Assembly: GCA_964019695.1 (NCBI GenBank) | Contig: OZ026530.1 | Coordinates: 28,532,108-28,596,107 of the forward strand | DNA: 64,000 nucleotides | Direction of reading: 5' to 3' | From: Loripinus fragilis | Lineage: Eukaryota; Mollusca; Bivalvia; Lucinida; Lucinidae | Shown here: positions 57,913 through 64,000 of the stretch, piece after piece | Layout of the letters: each line of letters begins with the position of its first letter | Position numbering within the stretch: the first letter of the stretch is position 1 | Position numbers and translations under genes: made by a program | The notes under the pieces: model-generated | The model's database searches: none | Told to the model about the DNA's origin: nothing | The model's input: the letters and a program-made list of their open reading frames with translations, nothing else

Positions 57913-58950
57913 TATTGGGTATAACATTGGGTGTAAACGTAGTTTGCACCTAGAAATGGCTTAGAATCATATTTTAACGAATGAAACGCAAAAAATCAGT
58001 ATTTAAAGAAAGTCTATTGAGTGTGCCAAACAGTGACATCATTATGTTTGTTGCTGACGTCACAGCATGCGTAGCGTTATTTCTGACAAATATCCTTCAC
58101 TTAAAACCTTTTGATAAAAATCCCAGTCCCAAAATTGCCAAGAAAGCCTTGTTTTGCTACAGTGAAAATATAAATCGTATCAGTCACTAGTGAAAACATA
58201 CGATATTTTTTCACTGTAGAAAAATACCAATTTTACTCACATTTGATATGCTTTGAATTCACTGCTTGTGATAAAATAAATGAAAACATTGCTTAAATAT
58301 AATACATATTTTAAAAGAGCTGTATTTCACAGCAGTGAAATATAAAAAAAGTTGTAGTTCACTGCAGTGAAAATATAAGTTGTATATCCTGAGTGAAATT
58401 GAATGTCCTCTGCTTTCACCATTGACTTACTTGAGCCCAATTTAGGATTTCAAAAAACTATAACTTTCTTATTTATGGACAACAACACAAATAAAATAAA
58501 AATGTGGGTATTTATTTTCTTAATTAGATCGCAAGGAAGATTTTGGTAATGAAATTTTCAGAATTTGCTGATTTTTTTTCACTTTTTCCTCTCAGGTTTC
58601 ATTTTGGCCGTCATTGCAAATTATGTAACGTCATCATTTATATAACGTAATGCGCGATCATGTATGCCGTCATTTAGTGCAAAAAATAAACCACGCTTAA
58701 AATTGTGTATAATAAAAGGAAAATTCAAAGTTTTGGAAAGATTATGACATTTAAAATATTTCATCAAGTGAAGCGAGAAAATGTATATTTCATTCGTGGC
58801 TTCACCACTCATGAAATATGCACTTTTCGCTTCACTCAATGAAATAAATGGCATTCGCCACGAATGAAATATAGATTTTCTTGCTTCACTTTGCTGAAAT
58901 AAATGGCATTTTCATTCCAAAATATTGAATATCGACCAGTTTACAGATTT
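57913..58950. repeat. Region of gtgaaatata inverted repeats
   Basis: Blocks such as cactagtgaaaacatacgat, tcactgcagtgaaaatataa, atgaaatatgcacttttcgc and ttcactcaatgaaataaatg recur in both orientations. Probably overlapping foldback repeats. No gene. Confidence 0.5.
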
Positions 58951-59099
58951 TGGTAACGTTATGAAATTACATTTATGACAACGCCGCATGAATGTAAGAT
59001 TATCAAATTTTGATTAAACTTGATGATAACAAGGATAAGTATGTCTAATCTCTTGACAATATTACGTGCCAATTCGTTTTTTCTTTCTTTTTCATCTCG

Positions 59100-59395
59100 C
59101 CGTTATGGTGTGGTGCCAAGACGAAATAAAACCAAGCGAAAAAACGTTAAAACGAAATAGTACAAACCAGCTATTTTAAACTCTCATTTTTCGTCTTTTT
59201 GCCTGGCGTCTTTTCCCCTGGCTTCTTTTCGTTATTCCGTCTTTTCCCTGGCATTATTACGTCTTTTCGTTATTTCGCGTGGCATTTTTTTTCTTTGTTA
59301 TTTCGTCTTTTCACATAGCGTTATTTTACGACTCGCCATAAAGCCAAGCGAAAAGACGAAAAAACGAAATAAGGAAATGGCACAAACCAGCCACC
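59100..59395. repeat. Block rich in cgaaaagacgaaataa / cgtcttttcg
   Basis: Two direct copies of gccaagcgaaaa...aaaacgaaata...caaaccagc (about 59128-59175 and 59342-59393) enclose the inverted theme cgtctttttgcctggcgtct. A compound palindromic repeat. Confidence 0.65.
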
Positions 59396-59617
59396 GTAAT
59401 ATTATGCAATTTATCTAAGCGTTGTCTGTCCTCCGTATTTGACCTTAAGCTTTTTGCCTAAGCAGAGCTTATCTATTTTATAGTGTTACATCATTAAAAA
59501 CCTACAATTATACAGGACATCCTTAAAATTTTGATGAAGTTTAAAGTTGGGGGGATGAGATCATTGGCGATGCCCTGAGTGCAAAACAAATCTCATAATT
59601 ACCCTGCCACAGACATA

Positions 59618-59842
59618 CTGTCGTGCCAACCAAAAGTGACAGTGACGTAATACTGATTTACAATTCCTAAGTAAAATAATAACGTTTACACTTCACTTGA
59701 GCTAACACAATTCAATAGATCACGTGTGTATTAATCATATCCTCAGGATAGGATTAATACACAAGAGATCTATCGATTATATGTCCCTGATGACTTTGTA
59801 AACAAAACATGAGGTCACTGTCACTCTTTGCTGGCAGGGCAG
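59618..59842. repeat. Short MITE of family B, second deletion derivative
   Basis: TIRs ctgtcgtgccaaccaaaagt and inverted ctgccctgccagcaaagagt, flanked by TA (59616-59617 and 59843-59844). It keeps cacttgagctaacacaattc and atagatcacgtgtgtattaa, the box A edge of the right tRNA-like unit of element B. Inner palindrome attaatcatatcctcaggat. Confidence 0.82.
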
Positions 59843-59844
59843 TA

Positions 59845-60281
59845 GCTGATTTATTTTTTATAATAACTTTTTAAATCTTACATATAATTAGGACAGCCAT
59901 ATAATCTCGATCAAATTCAAATATGGACAAGATGGTAGCGGTTACAGAGTTATCTGCCCTTTAATGCTAAATATTCGATATTCAACATTATTGCAGACTT
60001 AGCCTTAAATATTTCAATTCTAGAAAAACACAAGCTTTACCCTTGTCTCAAATTTTCGACCAATTGACCATTATCAAGAAACAGACAGCTGTACTTTGGG
60101 TGAGGACTACATCTCCCTTGTTTAAGTTAGCCGGTAGACATAATTAACCTCAATTCTATTAATTGTAATTTTATGAAACCTGTAGATAACAGGACATGCA
60201 TTCAATATGGAATAAGCTTTGGCATGGTCAGATCACTGACTAGGGTGTTTCATGCCATTGTGCTATTGTGCCTACATAACA
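59845..60281. other. Presumed intron, nothing recognised
   Basis: AT-rich, no exon or repeat supported. Confidence 0.4.
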
Positions 60282-60520
60282 TGAGCCGCGACTGGAGATT
60301 TCCACCAATGTGGCATTTTGAAAAATGTAGACTCAGACAAGCCTGTACAGCCTCCTTTAAGCTTAGAAACTCTAAATGCTGTTTCTTCAGTAGCTTAACA
60401 GTCATATAGTATTCAAATGACTAGCAAAGGCTCTGATCAGACTGCGCGTAAGCGCAGGCTGGTCTGAGCCTTTACTGGTCGCATATACCACATTGTTGGA
60501 AATCTCATGTCATGGCTCAA
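60282..60520. repeat. Family P palindromic MITE
   Basis: Ends tgagccgcgactggagattt and inverted tgagccatgacatgagattt. Hairpin aaaggctctgatcagactgc / gcaggctggtctgagccttt in the right half. Confidence 0.9.
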
Positions 60521-60543
60521 ATATCCCATTGGTCTTGAGTGAT

Positions 60544-60545
<2 letters not shown>

Positions 60546-60600
<55 letters not shown>

Positions 60601-60602
60601 TT
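60546..60602. repeat. (AAT)n microsatellite
   Basis: About 18 perfect ATA/AAT units directly left of element C. Confidence 0.95.
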
Positions 60603-60729
60603 GTTTGTCAAAACTGACCCGAGACATATGAATATTCAATGACCTTTCACTCAGTCTTCGTGAATGTTCGTAAAAAGTGCGCTTGAGATTGTTTTATTGT
60701 TACTAATCTGAATGAATCAAATCATAATT

Positions 60730-60800
60730 CCCCGATAGCCTAGTGGATAGACCTGTGTTTTAGCACTCAGAAGATGTGGGTTCGAATCCAGTAGCATTTA
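60730..60800 (+). ncRNA. tRNA-like Pol III unit, left unit of element C
   Basis: Box A tagcctagtgg (60736-60746), perfect box B ggttcgaatcc (60779-60789), then a T-rich run (ttttttttctttttttt) from about 60804. Acceptor unpaired. Confidence 0.68.
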
Positions 60801-61286
60801 AGTATTTTTTTTCTTTTTTTTCGATTTGCTAGTTTCTTTGTCTTTATTCTTGATTTTGTGCACAACTGGATACATTTATCTAAATTTGGCATGTGTTTAT
60901 GTAACAAATATAGCACCGTGAATAATTCCAATAAGCCTACATGTGAATAACTTTGCACGCTGAATATTTTTCGAGACCTTTGTTATCATCTGCTGATTTT
61001 TAATTAAAATTAACATTTTCATTTTTTTTCAGGAACACTACCAGAGTGTCAAATGGTCTGTATCCAGATCAGAACCGACGTTCTGTTGGTACTGAACTTG
61101 GTCCTAACTATTTGCAAATGTTATCAGCTGACAAGGAAAGAGTGGGGAACTTAGGGAATAATGAATACATGTACAAAAGCGGCTAAATACAAATAAAAGA
61201 TGTGAAGCTCATCACAAGATGATGTCAAATTTACGAACAATATTAACTAAAAAAAGAATGCAATTTGACAATTATATACAAAAAGG

Positions 61287-61360
61287 TTCCTTCCAAGTTT
61301 CGATCCAGGTATGCTTGATTTGTAAGTAGTCAACTAACCACTAGGCTATCAGACCATTTG
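61287..61360 (-). ncRNA. tRNA-like Pol III unit, right unit of element C
   Basis: Minus-strand box A tagcctagtgg (61348-61338), box B ggatcgaaact (61306-61296), terminator cctttttg (about 61288-61281). Confidence 0.66.
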
Positions 61361-61552
61361 CATTAACGAATTGATATTATCTTCATATTCGCTGTAAAAG
61401 CGTGACCAAGATCGGAGTAATCCACGAAAACGCACGAATATCACGAAGATTTTGGCGAAAATAAATCAGTCTAAGGTCAAATTTGACAGATTATAATAAT
61501 AATGATAATAATAATACATTCGTCAGCGTGTTCCTACAACACATATATTAAT

Positions 61553-63493
61553 CACGGGTGGGCATCAGCGGAACTATCGCGAAATCGCGTCAACGTAAAT
61601 TTGTTCCTTCGTCACATCCGGGACCTTTCGCGGTAGTGGCAACGTCACGGAAAAGCCAAACAAAGGTAGGTACTCTCGCTTGTTTTAATCTTTTGTAAAA
61701 GAATGGGCTAACTATGCAAAAATCTGGCAATGCTATTCCATGTAGATATGATTTACCTCGGTAAACAGGCCAAACGTGATGTTGAAAAAAGCTTTGCTTT
61801 GAGATGAGGACCGTAACCAAATCGAACACAGAACGGGATTTCTTCAGTTTTATGTCAAAACGAAGAAAGTATGCAGATGTTTTGCCAGTTTTAGCTCAGA
61901 ACAAGCGCATTTTACACATGGCATGTACATAACAGCCCTTATTCTTCCCTCAGACGTAAAAAAATCGAACCCATCATGTTCTATGAAGGAATTATGCCAA
62001 ATATATCAGGCGCAATAGCGCCTTCGCCATCGCGGTAGCTGTAACGTCACGCTCTAGTTCCTTGGAGTATACCATGTTAGTACATGCAGTGCATGCAGGC
62101 TCGGAGAGAAATGTGTGTAATGATTGTAGTATCTACTGAAACACACCAAACCACCACCAATCCATCTCAAACGCTGATCCCCGTGTACAAACTAGCGCAC
62201 TTACCCCTGCCCCACTCCAAATCCTCACCTCAAAGACCCCCATAACCTTTAGCTCAGCATTTTGCGCAGATGCGGTAAAGATGTAAATTCTTGAAGTGTA
62301 TATCATTTATCTACATGTATACATGTTTCAGTACATGAGATTTTCTTACTTATCGCATGTGCCTCGACTCAGATTAGCTTGCGCATTTTTAAAGTTTCAC
62401 CAGACCTTTTTGTCTGCTCGCACACACTGCAAAGTATGGATGTAGATAAAGACAAGACCAAACTTTAGACCACTCGCTGGATACGTCAGCATAAGCGTAT
62501 TAAGAAGGCTTTTGCGACACGTACCTGTATATCTCATGTACTAACACATATATACATGTAGATAAATGATATACACTGCAAGTATATTTAATAATGGTAT
62601 ATGCTATATTTAATTAAGGTATATGCTATATTTAATTATGGTATATGCCATATTTTATTGTGGTATATACCATAATTAATAATGGTATATACTATAATTA
62701 ATTTTTTTGCTCCTTTCGGTACACCACAGATAAATGATATACACTTCAAGTATATTTGGGCCAGTGGACGAGACCTGATGCTTACATCTGTAGCGCATCT
62801 GCGCAAAAGGCTGAGCTAAATGTTGTGGGGGTCTTGGAGGTGAGCAGGGGTAAGTGTGCTAGTTTGTACAGTGGGAGAAGCGTTTGAGATGGATTGGTGG
62901 TGGTTTGGGGCCGTTTCAGTAGATATTACACACAGTTCTTTCCGCGCTTGCATGCACTGCATGTACTGACATGATATGCTCCAAGGAACTAGAGCGTGAC
63001 GTTACAACTACCGCGATGGCGCAGGCGCTACTGCGCCTGAAAACTTCGGCATAATTCCTTCATTGAGCATGATCGGTTCGATTTTTTTACGTCCGAAAGA
63101 AGAATAAGGGCTGTTATGTACATGCCATATGTAAAATGCGCTTGTTCTGAGCTTAAACTAGTAAAACATCTGCATACTTTCTTCGTTTTGACATAAAACT
63201 GAAGAAATCCCGTTCTGTGTTCGATTTGGTTACGGTCCTCATCTCAAAGCAAAGCTTTTTTCAACATCACGTTTGGCCTGTTTACCGAGGTAAATCATAT
63301 CTACATGGAATAGCATTGCCAGATTTTTGCATATTTAGCCCATTCTTTTACAAAAGATCAAAACAAGCGAGAGTACCTACCTTTGTTTGGCTTTTCCGTG
63401 ACGTTGCCACTACCGCGAAAGGTCCCGGATGTGACGAAGGAACAAATTTACGTTGACGCGATTTCGCGGTAGTTCCGCTGATGCCCACCCGTG
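61553..63493. mobile_element. 1.94-kb foldback element with about 740-bp inverted arms
   Basis: Ends cacgggtgggcatcagcgga in inverted orientation, flanked by ttaat (61548-61552 and 63494-63498). The arms run to about 62317 and 62730 and are near identical. Each contains the same 79-codon ORF (61829-61590 minus; 63217-63456 plus) starting MFDLVTVLISKQSFFQHHVW, of unknown nature. A short AT-rich tandem repeat fills part of the loop. Confidence 0.85.
62580..62708. repeat. AT-rich tandem repeat in the foldback loop
   Basis: aatggtatatgctatattta and close variants repeat about five times, period 24-27 bp, turning into its own complement (gtatataccataattaataa) at the end. Confidence 0.8.
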
Positions 63494-63541
63494 TTAATGT
63501 TAATAAGGAAAACGTACGTTCGCATCTTTTTAACTGTACAC

Positions 63542-63706
63542 AACAAGGAGAAGTGCCCTCCCACGAGTGGTCATCTTGGCAGGTTCTTGTTTTGTTACCG
63601 ACCAGTACGAATCCCACCGGACAATCATAGTTAGCGATATCCCCAGGTATTGGGTTCAGTGGTGCGTCTAAGAGTCCATTGCAGGGAGGCTCGAGTACAG
63701 GGCATT
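63542..63706 (-). CDS. Sushi/CCP domain exon
   Basis: On the minus strand the acceptor gtatttccag is followed in phase 1 by CPVLEPPCNGLLDAPLNPIP, GDIANYDCPVGFVLVGNKTR, TCQDDHSWEGTSPC and a donor-like gtgtac or gtacag. The four framework Cys, NG, Y-x-C, G-F-x-L-x-G and W-x-G-x-x-P-C are the sushi/complement control module. Two extra Cys (PPC and PCC) are unusual. Sushi modules bind proteins in secreted or surface receptors. Strand and distance suggest the same gene as the lectin exons (sushi before lectin), but a separate gene is possible. The foldback element ends 48 bp away. Confidence 0.8.
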
Positions 63707-63734
63707 CTGGAAATACAATACATCAATAATACAT

Positions 63735-63976
63735 TTGAGCTGCGACATTAGATTTCCAACAATGTGGTTTGTGCGACCAGCAAAGGCTCTGACCAGCCTG
63801 CCCATACGCGCAGTCTGATCAGAGCCTTTGCTTGTCGCTTGAATATTCTATGACCGTTAAGCTACTGACTGAATATCATTTGGAGTTTCTAAGCTTATAA
63901 GGAGGTTGCACAGGCTTATCTGAGTCTACACTCGTCAAACTACCACGTTGTTGGAAATCACATGTCGCGGCTCATT
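63735..63976. repeat. Family P palindromic MITE (reverse orientation)
   Basis: Ends ttgagctgcgacattagatt and inverted atgagccgcgacatgtgatt. It lies 29 bp upstream of the sushi exon's acceptor side. Confidence 0.88.
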
Positions 63977-64000
63977 TGTACACACTGTACGATATCGAGA

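Larger units (their letters stand above)
60606..61488. mobile_element. TIR element 'C' with two inward tRNA-like units
   Basis: The left end tgtcaaaactgacccgagac and the right end, read inward, tgtcaaatttgaccttagac are inverted relatives. Box A lies 130 bp from the left end and 140 bp from the right end. The two units differ in sequence. A gatccagatcag-type repeat (about 61033-61140) sits in the core. AAT-type microsatellite flanks both sides. No transposase. Confidence 0.68.

Overview
The window is animal DNA, most likely from a bivalve mollusc. This is an inference from intron-containing lectin and sushi exons, degenerate zinc-finger arrays, DIRS-type and LINE retrotransposons, and several palindromic and 'agctcacctgag' repeat families that I associate with bivalve genomes. 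Nothing bacterial is present: there are no operons and no dense ORFs. Almost all of the window is mobile or repetitive DNA. The only plausible host gene is a minus-strand lectin-like gene seen in pieces.

Layout. 1-6.4 kb: a LINE scrap, a 161-bp tandem duplication, a full-length tRNA-derived SINE and a solitary tRNA-like Pol III unit. 6.4-9.6 kb: a decayed minus-strand LINE. 9.8-10.6 kb: a TIR element carrying two inward-facing tRNA-like units. 10.6-15.4 kb: a DIRS/Ngaro-type tyrosine-recombinase retrotransposon with split direct repeats. 16.1-22.1 kb: a C2H2 zinc-finger pseudogene, split by a 4.0-kb TIR transposon and ending in an 83-bp repeat made of dead fingers. 22.5-24.3 kb: a tandem array with alternating 177/162-bp periods, hit by a 5'-truncated SINE. 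25.3-28.3 kb: a short MITE, then two TIR elements head to tail sharing one TA, each with subterminal tRNA-like units and a transposase N-terminus. 29.4-31.7 kb: a TIR element and a dead RT fragment.

The lectin gene runs on the minus strand. A sushi/CCP exon lies at 63.6 kb and C-type lectin exons lie at 46.2, 43.6 and 33.7 kb, the last ending in a stop codon. The three lectin exons join in frame (phase-1 junctions). The last intron (about 9.8 kb) is almost entirely a G-poor AC-rich minisatellite with a CA tract of about 970 bp and a 200-N assembly gap. A 4.5-kb LINE lies in the same orientation just upstream of the lectin exons, and many foldback elements fill the remaining introns.

The strongest candidate for something undescribed is an architecture shared by three unrelated TIR families (9796-10601; 26038-27245 with 27248-28245; 60606-61488). 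Each carries two different tRNA-like Pol III promoter modules (box A, box B, T-tract). Both face inward and lie at nearly equal distance from the two ends. Short deletion derivatives at 25320-25506 and 59618-59842 keep a box A remnant.
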